Notes under the pieces: model-generated | Database searches by the model: none | Told to the model about the DNA's origin: nothing | Seen by the model: the letters and a program-made list of their open reading frames with translations, nothing else | Program-made: the position numbers and the translations under genes | Source: a virus | Strand: one strand, 5' to 3' | Length of the DNA: 64,000 nucleotides | IMG/VR virus record: IMGVR_UViG_3300043464_001162 | Span: 1 to 64,000 of that record | Shown here: piece after piece, positions 36,630 to 45,738 of the stretch | How the letters are laid out: every line of letters starts with the position of its first letter | How positions within the stretch are numbered: the stretch's first letter is position 1

Positions 36630-37325
36630 ATGGCGTTACAAAGTACCGGACCTATATCGATGTCACAAATTAAAGCTGAATTGGGTTCTACATCTAATAT
36701 ATTAAGAGTATATTCCGAAGCTGCTGGAAAAACTGCACCACATGGTATGAAAGAATTTTTAGGATATAGTAAACCCGGCCCTCCTCCTCCACCACCGCCT
36801 CCTCCGCCACCACCACCTCCACCGGCTCCGACATATTATTCATTTCCAGCTATTCGTAGTACAACAAGTGCACAGGATGCATGTGATTCATTAGGCCCTA
36901 TTATCACTATTTATAGTACCTGTCAAACTTTGATTGCAAATTGTATATTATATACATATTTTGATGCAGAACCAGAGCTATTAAGAACTGTTCTATCTGG
37001 TTGGTATTCAATAGGGGACAATTGGTATTATGTTAATAATAATTCAGGAACTATTAATAGTACAGGAACATGTGATGGTGGTACATCACCTGAATGTGAA
37101 TGTTATAGGGTTACTAATGAGGGTGGACGTAACGATGGTGGTATAACATTCACATATAATAGATGTTCGGATGGTATTTTAGACGAATTGACTGTTGGAC
37201 CAGGGTCTTCTAGAACAGTATGTGTGCAAAATGGTACAGATATAAACTCTGATTCTGGATTAATGACAGTATCATCTTGTCCAGACCCATGTACTACAAA
37301 TGGTGATTGTGTGGAGTGTGCATAA
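36630..37325 (+). CDS. Poly-proline, Cys-rich virion protein
   Basis: Residues 1-48 (ALQSTGPISMSQIKAELG, then GKTAPHGMKEFLGYSK) match an N-terminal attachment module found in tail-tip and fibre proteins of marine phages (from memory). Then come 15 consecutive prolines, encoded at 36780-36824 by a mix of CCT, CCA and CCG codons, so the tract is not a simple slippage repeat. The C-terminal 160 residues are rich in Cys, Tyr and Gly (DGWY-like turns, YSTCQTLIANCILYTYFD), a pattern I associate with surface domains in Bacteroidota and their phages. It is probably an adhesin or fibre tip. Confidence 0.7.
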   Translation: MALQSTGPISMSQIKAELGSTSNILRVYSEAAGKTAPHGMKEFLGYSKPGPPPPPPPPPPPPPPPAPTYYSFPAIRSTTSAQDACDSLGPIITIYSTCQTLIANCILYTYFDAEPELLRTVLSGWYSIGDNWYYVNNNSGTINSTGTCDGGTSPECECYRVTNEGGRNDGGITFTYNRCSDGILDELTVGPGSSRTVCVQNGTDINSDSGLMTVSSCPDPCTTNGDCVECA

Positions 37326-37335
37326 TAAATAAATT

Positions 37336-37911
37336 ATGATTATAAAAGAAAATTTAATTTTTAAGTACGATAATATTATATCAAGTTTAGAGTGTGATAC
37401 TATTTTTAATTACTATAAAAATAATCATAGTAATGGTATAAATGATATTCATATTTTACCTTGGTTTGAAGAAAACACTTTGTATTGGAATCTTTTAAAA
37501 AATACCGAAATTAAAAATGAAATAGGTAAATGTAGAGAAATTATAACAAATTTAATAAAAAAATCGTATGGTGTAAATGTATTCCCAAATGTTACCACAT
37601 TAGTAATGTGGAAGGAAGGTAAATCAATGGCAATTCATAAAGATAATGGATATGACAATGACAAACATATTTTACATATGAGAACCTTCACTGCAGTGAT
37701 GTATATTAATGATGATTTTGAAGGAGGTGAAACTATAATAATGAAAGAAAACTCAAATGAAATAGAATATGAATGTACACCACAAAAAGGTTCAGTTTTA
37801 ATATTTAAAAGTGATGAGAGTTGTTTGCATGGGGTAAAAATGATTGAAAAAGGTGAAAGATTAACATTATCAATGTGGTTTACAATGGATAAACAATATT
37901 TAGAAAATTAA
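37336..37911 (+). CDS. 2OG-Fe(II) oxygenase (prolyl 4-hydroxylase-like), second flank
   Basis: The 191-residue protein has H-x-D in MAIHKDNGYD, a distal H in SCLHGVKMI, and R in ERLTLSMWFT, with the EGGETIIM strand between them. This is the P4H_N-type hydroxylase layout. It lies 10 bases after the poly-proline protein and eight bases before a glycosyltransferase. It is only distantly like the first flanking oxygenase, so the pair is not a recent duplication. It probably acts on virion protein prolines or a sugar; the substrate is unproven. Confidence 0.85.
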   Translation: MIIKENLIFKYDNIISSLECDTIFNYYKNNHSNGINDIHILPWFEENTLYWNLLKNTEIKNEIGKCREIITNLIKKSYGVNVFPNVTTLVMWKEGKSMAIHKDNGYDNDKHILHMRTFTAVMYINDDFEGGETIIMKENSNEIEYECTPQKGSVLIFKSDESCLHGVKMIEKGERLTLSMWFTMDKQYLEN

Positions 37912-37918
37912 ATAAGTT

Positions 37919-38893
37919 ATGATAGTTTTTATTACAACAGGTTACGGAAAAAATATTATTGGTGGTGCCGATTTGTGGTGCAATAATTTTATAGAAAATA
38001 TTTTACCATTAGTCAAAGAAGATTACAAAATCGTAATTGATGGTAGACCTTTAATTAAAGAATTTGGTGCAATCTACACTTACGAAAACGAAAAAGAAGT
38101 TGATAGGATATTAAAAGAATGTGATAAGATTATTTTCTTACACCATTCTTACAAACCAAATCCTGTTATTAAAAACTATTTACACAAAACTTATCTTACA
38201 TTTGTCCATGCTTTCATTCCTGATATGTTGGGATTAAATTCCGATTATGAAAATTTAATGACAAAAGTAGATTGGGAATGGCAAAAAGAAATATTAGATA
38301 ATTCCGATAACATAGTTTGGATAGGATATGAGAACGATACGATACACAACGAATATCCAAAAACAAAAACAATTACAAATTATTACGAATGGAAACATGG
38401 TAAACCATTTACAGGCATTGTAAGTGATAAAATTGGATATGCTGCAAGATGTGAGACCAGAAAGAATGCACATTATTTAGATTACATTCCATCAATTATA
38501 TTTTCAAACAAATATGATTATAAAAGAATGTTAGAAGGGTCAAATACAAATTCCGACTATCATAGGTTTATGGAGTTTGATTACACATTTCATAATAAAT
38601 TCTTTGAAGGAAACTTTCAAATATTTCATGGATGTTATACAAAAGAACCATTTGGTTATGCAATATTTGATGCAGTGGATAGTGGTAAGGTTCCAATTAT
38701 ACATACCGATTGGATGAAACATATTGATTACAAATATCGAGCAAATTCTAAAGGAGAATTTCATCAAAGATATTTAGAATTACAAGAAGATAGTTTTGAA
38801 AAAGTAAATTTAGAATTTTGTAAATTAAGAGACGGACTAACAAAGTATACAAATAAACAAAATTGGATTAAAGAAATAATAGAAATAATATGA
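37919..38893 (+). CDS. GT-B glycosyltransferase (GT4-like)
   Basis: The 324-residue protein has N-terminal IIGGADLWCNNF, and in the C-terminal half IGYAARCETRKNAHYLDYIP and EPFGYAIFDAVDSGKVPIIH. The E-P-x-G-x-x-x-x-D-A-x pattern is the nucleotide-sugar site of GT4-type enzymes. It probably transfers a sugar to a fibre-linked acceptor. It overlaps the next gene by four bases. The position right after the hydroxylase makes it a candidate for hydroxyproline glycosylation, which is inference only. Confidence 0.75.
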   Translation: MIVFITTGYGKNIIGGADLWCNNFIENILPLVKEDYKIVIDGRPLIKEFGAIYTYENEKEVDRILKECDKIIFLHHSYKPNPVIKNYLHKTYLTFVHAFIPDMLGLNSDYENLMTKVDWEWQKEILDNSDNIVWIGYENDTIHNEYPKTKTITNYYEWKHGKPFTGIVSDKIGYAARCETRKNAHYLDYIPSIIFSNKYDYKRMLEGSNTNSDYHRFMEFDYTFHNKFFEGNFQIFHGCYTKEPFGYAIFDAVDSGKVPIIHTDWMKHIDYKYRANSKGEFHQRYLELQEDSFEKVNLEFCKLRDGLTKYTNKQNWIKEIIEII

Positions 38894-40242
38894 AGTATCT
38901 AAACATATTGTGTAATAGTTTTGAATTGAATTGTTTATTTCCGGAAGCTGACTTAGTAAAATCGGAATATGTAAACAATTACTATAATACATTAACTATA
39001 AAATACGGAGATGATTTGATTGATATAAATCATTATTTAGATGATATATTTTTGAAAATATCAAATTCAAAAAATTTAATTGATATTGATTCATATTATT
39101 TAAATCCACCAAATGATTTGACTATAATATGTGATAGAAAATTGTGGTATGAATTATATTTTCCATTGTTAAAAAACAATAAATCAGATTTCTATAAATT
39201 AGAACAAATATATGTTGAAAGAAATGTAGAAGTATTTTTTAATTTTGCAATATTAGAAGCTGTAAACTATGAAGATGAAGAAGAATACTTTTTATATGAT
39301 TTTAAATTTAAACATATAAAAATATCAGATTATGAATTATTTAAAGATAAGAAAAATTTTTACTATGATTCTTTTTATTCATTGTTTCATTTATTAGCAG
39401 AAGGACAAATGATGCGAGTTTTATATCCAAATATGGCATACGCTTCTGCAGAATACCATATTGATTTTAAAACAATATTTTCAAAATTTAATATAAATAA
39501 TAAATTACATAGGTCAAAGGTATACTCACATACTTGTTTAAAACCAAGATACCATAGAATTAAATTTTTATTAGATGCAGATAAAAATAATGTTTTACAT
39601 ATTGGGGAAAACAATGTAAATGAAAGATTTATTGATGAATACAATGTTGCAACCAAAGAGGATAAAATATATACAGATGGTACACAAAAACATAATAATA
39701 ACCACAAAATATATTTTAATAAAGAATATTATCAAAAATTTTTAAAAATTATAGATAGAATAAATGTCACCAAAGATGACCATGATTTTTTATTTAATCA
39801 TTTACGAAATTATTTTTTAAATGAAGAGTATAATAATTCTTATATAGATGTGGTTGGTGAAACTCATGCAATATTTAATTTAAAGTATGGATTTTTTACT
39901 GAAAAGTCATTGAAGCCGATATTGGCCGAAAAGTTTTTTATGATATATGGTTCTAAAAAAGTATATGAAGAATATAAAAGAATTGGTATTGATTTATTTT
40001 TAGATGAATTTGAATTAAATGGAATTGAAGACAAAAATGAATTTGAACAAATAGATATGATAATAAAATCTTTAAAAAAATTAAACCAAAATAAATTAAA
40101 AAAATTATATATTGAAAAATATAAAATAATTAAACAAAACAAAGAAAAATTATTTAATCATTATTGTAAAATAATAAATGATGTAAATGGTTTACTTCTA
40201 AGAAATACAGTTTTAAAAAACAAAAAAAATAAATTAATATGA
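38890..40242 (+). CDS. Putative glycosyltransferase, GT10-like family member 1
   Basis: The 450-residue protein has no clear N-terminal signature. Its C-terminal half contains VVGETHAIFNLKYGFFTEKS, LKPILAEKFFMIYGSKKVYE, parallel to the two proteins at 52698 and 59643. The core [ST]EK-x2-KP-x4-PF-x3-G resembles the acceptor/donor loop of GT10 fucosyltransferases (YVTEKFFNAL). The family link is pattern-based. It is Lys/Asn/Phe-rich. It overlaps both neighbours by four bases. Confidence 0.55.
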   Translation: MKYLNILCNSFELNCLFPEADLVKSEYVNNYYNTLTIKYGDDLIDINHYLDDIFLKISNSKNLIDIDSYYLNPPNDLTIICDRKLWYELYFPLLKNNKSDFYKLEQIYVERNVEVFFNFAILEAVNYEDEEEYFLYDFKFKHIKISDYELFKDKKNFYYDSFYSLFHLLAEGQMMRVLYPNMAYASAEYHIDFKTIFSKFNINNKLHRSKVYSHTCLKPRYHRIKFLLDADKNNVLHIGENNVNERFIDEYNVATKEDKIYTDGTQKHNNNHKIYFNKEYYQKFLKIIDRINVTKDDHDFLFNHLRNYFLNEEYNNSYIDVVGETHAIFNLKYGFFTEKSLKPILAEKFFMIYGSKKVYEEYKRIGIDLFLDEFELNGIEDKNEFEQIDMIIKSLKKLNQNKLKKLYIEKYKIIKQNKEKLFNHYCKIINDVNGLLLRNTVLKNKKNKLI

Positions 40243-41147
40243 TTTTAGTAAATGGGTGCTCTTTTTCAACACCATCTGACGTTGATGGTGCATGGGTTGC
40301 AGGGTTTTATAAAAATGGATTGAGTCCGTTTAAACATGGATTACCCATTGATAGTTTCCAATATAATGTTGTAAGAAATGTATCTGCAGGAGGTACTTCA
40401 AATATGGCCATAAGAAGAAAAACTTTTTGGTATTTAAATGATTCGTATAATGTTCAAAAACCAGATTATGCAATAATTCAATGGTCTACAATTGATAGGT
40501 GGGATTATCCAGTTTTCGTAACAGAAGATAAAGCAAAAAATTACCCTTTTATGGATATGTTTCCCGAAAGGATAAATAAGATAAATTATATGAACAATGG
40601 AACCGATGTATTTGGTTTTGCAAAAGATTTTTATGAAAAATATTATTCATTATATGGTGCTGTATTAGAAACTTTAGAAAACATATATCACACTCAAAAA
40701 TATTTAGAGGAAAGAAATATACCATATAAAATGATTACTATTGGTAATTTATTTGATATGGACACTAGTGTTGAAAAATTAAAAAATCTGCAAAAAAATC
40801 CAGATAAGTTGCAAATAGGCAATTATGCAAATTTAAAAACAAATAATGGTATTTTTGAAAAATTAGAAGCTTTGGATGGTTCTTGGCATGAATTGAACAT
40901 TTTGAATGCATTGATAGATAAGATAGATTTCACTAAATTTTTATTTACAGATGATGTGAATATCCGCGGATTTGGTGGTGGTATTATAGAATGGTTTTTA
41001 AATAAAAATGAAATGTTAACAGGTGGTCGCTGGCATCCAGACGGAGAACAACATATGAGATTTTTTGATGAATTTTTATGGCCTAAAATAAAAGATGAAA
41101 TAAATGCAATTACTAAACAAAACACTAATAAAAGATTACTTATCTAA
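40239..41147 (+). CDS. SGNH/GDSL-like hydrolase 1
   Basis: The 302-residue protein begins MILVNGCSFS, the block-I nucleophile motif (G-C-S8), followed by the block-II glycine in VSAGGTSNMA, a QWS in place of the usual G-x-N-D block III, and C-terminal HPDGEQHMRFF with the D-x-x-H of block V. These proteins are esterases or acyl-transfer enzymes; phage members are found next to sugar genes. Two similar proteins lie at 55092 and 55813. The catalytic serine is present but the block III Asn is not obvious. Confidence 0.65.
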   Translation: MILVNGCSFSTPSDVDGAWVAGFYKNGLSPFKHGLPIDSFQYNVVRNVSAGGTSNMAIRRKTFWYLNDSYNVQKPDYAIIQWSTIDRWDYPVFVTEDKAKNYPFMDMFPERINKINYMNNGTDVFGFAKDFYEKYYSLYGAVLETLENIYHTQKYLEERNIPYKMITIGNLFDMDTSVEKLKNLQKNPDKLQIGNYANLKTNNGIFEKLEALDGSWHELNILNALIDKIDFTKFLFTDDVNIRGFGGGIIEWFLNKNEMLTGGRWHPDGEQHMRFFDEFLWPKIKDEINAITKQNTNKRLLI

Positions 41148-41862
41148 TAATCATATAATTGATGAAAATGGTAATACGATATTAGACCCTGTTAAATATC
41201 GTTGGTCACATGGTGCAACTGATTTACATTTGGGAGATGGACTTATGATTTATTCTCTTATAATGTTCAATCGTGCCAAAGTTTGTGTCTGTATTGGTTC
41301 TGGAGGTGGGTTTATTCCACGTTTAATGACACAAGCTAGATGTGACCTTTGGGAACAGGGAATATTTGAAGGAAATAACTCTCCAGAATGGGGTGACATA
41401 GGTACTACTATAATTGTAGATGCTGCTAATGGTATTGGTGGGTTTGTAGATTGGTCAAATGAAAATTCATTTTTAAGAAAACATTTTAATCCTCAAATTA
41501 TTTTACAAACATCAGAAAAAGCTTATTACGATTATTTTATAAGACAAGATATTAAAATAGATTATTTACATATTGACGGAGACCATTCATATGATGGTGT
41601 TAAACTGGATTTTGATTTATACTCAAAGATAATGTCTGAAAATGGTATTATAACTATACATGATACCGATGAAACTTATCATAAGACTTTTGTAGTAACT
41701 GAAAATTCAAAAGAAGATTTTGTTCCATTTGATGGCCCAACGAAATTTATTAAAGAATTAGAAAAAAATGAGGAGTGGAATTTGGTAAATTTAAAAAATT
41801 TCCGTATGTTTGATAAAAAAGTTACAAGTACTGGTTTAGCACTGCTAACAAGAAAGCTTTAA
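41104..41862 (+). CDS. SAM-dependent methyltransferase (class I)
   Basis: The 252-residue protein has the class I SAM motif VCVCIGSGGGFIPRLM, an acidic strand (DYLHIDGDHSYDGVKLDFDL), and a GIITIHDTDETYH loop, the pattern of CmcI/rhamnosyl O-methyltransferase-type enzymes. It probably methylates a sugar hydroxyl. The ATG overlaps the previous gene by 44 bases; no later in-frame ATG precedes the SAM motif by a reasonable distance, so this start is kept. Confidence 0.8.
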   Translation: MQLLNKTLIKDYLSNNHIIDENGNTILDPVKYRWSHGATDLHLGDGLMIYSLIMFNRAKVCVCIGSGGGFIPRLMTQARCDLWEQGIFEGNNSPEWGDIGTTIIVDAANGIGGFVDWSNENSFLRKHFNPQIILQTSEKAYYDYFIRQDIKIDYLHIDGDHSYDGVKLDFDLYSKIMSENGIITIHDTDETYHKTFVVTENSKEDFVPFDGPTKFIKELEKNEEWNLVNLKNFRMFDKKVTSTGLALLTRKL

Positions 41863-41883
41863 AAAAGATTAATAAAAAATTAA

Positions 41884-42732
41884 ATGAATAAAATAAGATT
41901 AGTTACTGTTACTGGCAGTAGGGTAGACACTTTGTGGCATATGCTGAATCATTATAAAGATTTGGTAGATGAAATGTATGTAGTAGTTTATGAGTGGGAA
42001 GGGTTTAGTTTATTTGATGAAGTTTCTAAAATTACAAAACAATTTGAGAATGCACATATTATAGAAAGAGTAACTAAAGAAAAATTCAATTGGGAATATG
42101 TTACTCAATTATACAATGAAACCAAAATGTTATTTCCTAACGACTGGTGGGTAGTTTCGGATGATGATGAATTGCATATTTACTCAAAACCACTAAAAGA
42201 AATTATTTCAGCTTGTGATAGAAATGGTTGGGAATTGGTTAGAGGTGGTTTTATAGATAGAATTGGCCAAACGGGTAATTTTCCAAAAATAAATAAAAAA
42301 GAAAATATATTTGACCAATTTCCGGTTGCAGGTTTTTTTAGATATCCAATGAGTGGTGCCTGTCCAAATAAAGTGTGTATAATGAAAGGTTATATTGAAA
42401 TAACATCAGGACAACATTACGCAAAAATAGATGGACAAACTACATGGAAATGGCAAGGCTGGAATCACCCACTAATCGCACCGGTAGATGAATACAATGT
42501 TCAAGTTCATCATTTCAAATGGGATTCCACTTGCATTAAAAGAATTAAAGAAGTTGCAGATATTAAAAAAGATTATTCTTATTCAACTGAATATTTAAAA
42601 ATGTATCAATCCTTAAGAAGTAATAATTTTGAAATAGATGTTACCCAATGTGAATATATGTTTGAATATATTGGAAAAGAATTTGGGTATAAACAATGGA
42701 ATAAATTATTTAAAAAAATTATTGCAATATAA
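41884..42732 (+). CDS. Glycosyltransferase, GT-A fold
   Basis: The 282-residue protein has a GT-A core: VTVTGSRVDTLWHMLNHYKD at the start, a D-rich metal site in DWWVVSDDDELHI, and conserved SGQHYAKIDGQT. It is most like the glycosyltransferase family 2/92-type proteins of phage glycan clusters. The length is normal for a single-domain enzyme. It is the last gene before a TTTG-N20-TATATTAC promoter. Confidence 0.7.
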   Translation: MNKIRLVTVTGSRVDTLWHMLNHYKDLVDEMYVVVYEWEGFSLFDEVSKITKQFENAHIIERVTKEKFNWEYVTQLYNETKMLFPNDWWVVSDDDELHIYSKPLKEIISACDRNGWELVRGGFIDRIGQTGNFPKINKKENIFDQFPVAGFFRYPMSGACPNKVCIMKGYIEITSGQHYAKIDGQTTWKWQGWNHPLIAPVDEYNVQVHHFKWDSTCIKRIKEVADIKKDYSYSTEYLKMYQSLRSNNFEIDVTQCEYMFEYIGKEFGYKQWNKLFKKIIAI

Positions 42733-42764
42733 TTTGGCAATACAAATAAAAAATCATATATTAC
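42733..42764 (+). promoter_or_regulatory. Bacteroidota-type promoter inside the glycan cassette
   Basis: TTTG at 42733-42736 and TATATTAC at 42757-42764 with exactly 20 bases between. The spacer differs from the other copies (A-rich, ending ATCA), but the layout is the same. It should drive the 83-residue gene and the downstream GT7, radical SAM and epimerase genes. Confidence 0.6.
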
Positions 42765-42780
42765 TAAAAATAAATAAGTT

Positions 42781-43032
42781 ATGGCTTTAAAGAAAAAAGA
42801 AGTTACAGAAGTTGTAAAGAATGAAATTCCACAACAAACTAATATCATTTCAAATGAAGAGTTATTAATGCTTGAAACTAAAAAAGTTAAAGCTTTGGAA
42901 AAGATTGCAAATTCATTAGATGCTCTTACGGTTTGGTTTGAAGAAATTGATAAAGACGATTGGAGTAGTAGAATTCAATACTATTTGTCTGAATTTCACA
43001 AGGTAGTACCAAAAGACAAAAACGATGCATAA
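42781..43032 (+). CDS. Small coiled-coil protein, 83 residues
   Basis: The protein is highly charged: MALKKKEVTEVVKNEIPQQT, a helix (LLMLETKKVKALEKIANSLD) and a C-terminal WSSRIQYYLSEFHKV segment. It overlaps the GT7 gene by eight bases and lies directly behind its own promoter, so it is a true gene. Its function is unknown; it may scaffold the glycosyltransferases. No family is recognised. Confidence 0.65.
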   Translation: MALKKKEVTEVVKNEIPQQTNIISNEELLMLETKKVKALEKIANSLDALTVWFEEIDKDDWSSRIQYYLSEFHKVVPKDKNDA

Positions 43033-44320
43033 ACTTGGTGTAATAGTTCCATACAGAAACAGGTATGAACATTTACAAGAGTTTAAAAAAAGTATAGTAG
43101 AATATTTAGAATCTAAAAATATAGATTTTAAAATTATTATTGTTGAACAAGACAATGCTAAACTTTTTAATAGAGGAATGTTATGCAACATTGGATTTAT
43201 AGAAGCACAAAAAGAAAATTGTGATTATATAGTAATTCACGATGTTGATATGATACCAGTTGATGTTGATTATTCATACTCAAATGTGCCAGTCCATTTG
43301 GCAACTGATAATATTCCATTTGAATCTTATTTTGGCGGAATGACTTTGTTTCCTACCGATATATTTCAAAAAATAAATGGTTTTTCTAATTTATATTGGG
43401 GTTGGGGATTTGAAGATGATGATTTGCGATATAGATGTGTAAGAAAGAGTGTACCTTTTGCAAAAATTATAAATGATACATTTACTAAACAAAAATTACC
43501 TATTTTCAATGGGGTAAATGCTTTTGCAAAAATTCCTAATATTATAAATTATAATAGAAGTTTTAAAATAGAATTGGATATAAATTTATCCAGAGTTGTT
43601 TATGATGAAAACTTACAATTTGATATATTTCCTATTTTATCAATAAAGGGTTATGATTTCAAACTTTTTTATAATTCTTTTAATAGATTTTATTTACAAT
43701 TGTTTGATAAAAAGGGTAATTACTATGATGTTTATTCGGATATAGTAACTGTATCGAATAATAAAATATCGATTGAATATCTTAAAGAAAACAACACCAT
43801 AAATTTTTCAGTAAACGATAGTTTACATAGTATTGAACTTTCTAATCACATATACAATTATTCAAATGTAGATAATATAATAATTGGCTCGGATGATGAG
43901 AAAAAACATTTTTTCAAAGGTAGTGTAAATGAATTTTTATTAACACAAAATGATGATGTAAAAATGCACTATCAAAATTATGATATTGAAGAATATAAAT
44001 TTATTGATATTTCTGGTAATGAAAATCACGGAGAATTTTTTAATATCTATATAGACCATTTTAAGCCATTTGTAAATTATTATTCATATATTCCATTTAG
44101 ACGAAATAGTAAATTAATAAAATTGGAACATAAAGATTGTGGATTTAATGATGGTAGATGGCAAGATGATAATAGTAGGTGGAATCAATTAAGATATAAT
44201 AATGAAGTACAGATAGGTTCTAGAGATAGAAAAATAGATGGCCTTTCAACTTTAGTAAAATATAAATTATATGGTAAGACTAACCAAAATAATATAATGC
44301 ATTTAAATGTTGGAATATAA
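43025..44320 (+). CDS. GT7-like galactosyltransferase with inserted LamG-like domain, copy 1
   Basis: The N-terminal 155 residues are a beta-4-galactosyltransferase-type GT7 domain: VPYRNR, NRGMLCNIG, HDVDMIP (metal site), YFGGM and GFSNLYWGWGFEDDDLRYRC. Residues about 160-330 are a concanavalin/LamG-like beta-sandwich (SFKIELDINLS, FKGSVNEFLLTQ). GT7 sequence resumes at about 355-400 (FRRNSKLIKLEHKDCGFNDG, RWNQLRYNN). So a lectin-like domain is embedded in the catalytic fold, not appended. It probably transfers a hexose. The start overlaps the 83-residue gene and the stop adjoins copy 2. Confidence 0.8.
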   Translation: MHKLGVIVPYRNRYEHLQEFKKSIVEYLESKNIDFKIIIVEQDNAKLFNRGMLCNIGFIEAQKENCDYIVIHDVDMIPVDVDYSYSNVPVHLATDNIPFESYFGGMTLFPTDIFQKINGFSNLYWGWGFEDDDLRYRCVRKSVPFAKIINDTFTKQKLPIFNGVNAFAKIPNIINYNRSFKIELDINLSRVVYDENLQFDIFPILSIKGYDFKLFYNSFNRFYLQLFDKKGNYYDVYSDIVTVSNNKISIEYLKENNTINFSVNDSLHSIELSNHIYNYSNVDNIIIGSDDEKKHFFKGSVNEFLLTQNDDVKMHYQNYDIEEYKFIDISGNENHGEFFNIYIDHFKPFVNYYSYIPFRRNSKLIKLEHKDCGFNDGRWQDDNSRWNQLRYNNEVQIGSRDRKIDGLSTLVKYKLYGKTNQNNIMHLNVGI

Positions 44321-45738
44321 TGAAATTAGGAGTTTGTGTACCATATAGAAATAGAGAAGCTCATATGAATGAGTTTGTTCCTCACGTTTCAAAGTTTTTG
44401 GAAGAGAGAGGAATTGAACATACAATTTATTTAGCACACCAATGTGATGATAAACTTTTTAATAGAGGTTTAATGAAAAATATTGCCGCTAAACATGCAT
44501 TTGATGATGGGTGTGATTATATTGTATGGCACGACATTGATATGGTTCCTGAAGATGAGAGTTGTGACTATTCATTTCCAAAAGACAATCCACAACACAT
44601 AGCAGTTCGTATATCACAATCAGACTATCAATTAAAATATGAGGAATACTTTGGTGGTGCAGTTGTATTCTCAAAAGAACAAGTAGAAAGAACTAACGGA
44701 TATTCAAATGATTATTGGGATTGGGGAATGGAGGATGATGACCTTTTTTGGAGATGTGTAATGGAAGGATACGCTGAAAAAACTAAATTAGATTTCAATA
44801 AAGAAATGTATGTGGCAAATTTTAATGGTGTAAACTCAAAGATACAATTTAGGCCAAGTAGAGAACAAAAAGATTCAATCTCAAACTCACATACCATTTC
44901 AGTATTAGTAAAGGCAGACCAACAAATTGAAAAAGTTCCTATTTGGTTAATCGGTGATGAAGATAGACAATTTATAGAATACCCAATTTTCAGAAAACCT
45001 GGATATGATTGGGGATTGTCATTTAATAATAGTAGAGCATATACAATGCAACTATGGGATAGAATGAAGGGACATTTATATCAATGGATTAAAAGATATG
45101 AAAATCAATGGAGTTGGATAACAATGTCAGTTGACGCTGAAAATAAAAAAGTACATTTTTATTTAAATGGTAGAGAAAGTGATGCAAGATTAGGAACTGG
45201 AACACAATCACCACTATATTTTAATGAAACATTGAAACGATATGGAATGGAACCATTTTATGTTGGATACTCAAAATCACCAGTCGAATCTTTTTTCAAA
45301 GGTGGTATTGCAAGTATACAAATGTGGAATAGGTGTTTGACTCCAGAAGAAATAAAAAATATACATAAAGAAACACCTGAAGATAATTTAATATTAGATA
45401 TATTCACTATGAATTTAGAGTTTGGTGAAATGGAAAATATTAAATTAACAAAAGAAACAATAGAAATACCACATACAATATTACCCCATAGACGAGATGG
45501 TAAATTTAAATGTTTACCACATCAAACGGAAGGATTGATAAGTGTTGGTGGTATTGACAAATGGGCAAAAGGTGAAACTACTGCAAGAAACGAAAGGCGA
45601 TATATATTAAAAATGCAACAAGGTGAAATTGATTATAAAACGGATGGTATCAATAATATGAAATACCAATTTATTTCAATTGACACTATTTATGATAGAC
45701 ATAAAATGATAAATGTTAAAACAATAAGTTATGAGTGA
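44320..45738 (+). CDS. GT7-like galactosyltransferase with inserted LamG-like domain, copy 2
   Basis: Same layout as the gene before it: VPYRNREAHMNEFVPHV, NRGLMKNIA, WHDIDMVPED, YFGGAVVFS and DYWDWGMEDDDLFWRC in the first 155 residues. A LamG-like domain lies at about 165-365 (TISVLVKADQQIE, WSWITMSVDAENKKVHFYLN, GGIASIQMWNRCLTPEEIKN). The GT7 C-terminal part restarts near 387 (LPHRRDGKFKCLPHQTEG). The two copies share the architecture but differ widely in sequence, so the arrangement is old or useful. Its last eight bases overlap the radical SAM start. Confidence 0.8.
   Translation: MKLGVCVPYRNREAHMNEFVPHVSKFLEERGIEHTIYLAHQCDDKLFNRGLMKNIAAKHAFDDGCDYIVWHDIDMVPEDESCDYSFPKDNPQHIAVRISQSDYQLKYEEYFGGAVVFSKEQVERTNGYSNDYWDWGMEDDDLFWRCVMEGYAEKTKLDFNKEMYVANFNGVNSKIQFRPSREQKDSISNSHTISVLVKADQQIEKVPIWLIGDEDRQFIEYPIFRKPGYDWGLSFNNSRAYTMQLWDRMKGHLYQWIKRYENQWSWITMSVDAENKKVHFYLNGRESDARLGTGTQSPLYFNETLKRYGMEPFYVGYSKSPVESFFKGGIASIQMWNRCLTPEEIKNIHKETPEDNLILDIFTMNLEFGEMENIKLTKETIEIPHTILPHRRDGKFKCLPHQTEGLISVGGIDKWAKGETTARNERRYILKMQQGEIDYKTDGINNMKYQFISIDTIYDRHKMINVKTISYE

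Noticed and set aside
31587-37325. Diversity-generating retroelement near the tail fibre
   Set aside because: No reverse transcriptase and no template/variable repeat pair was seen around the fibre or the poly-proline gene.
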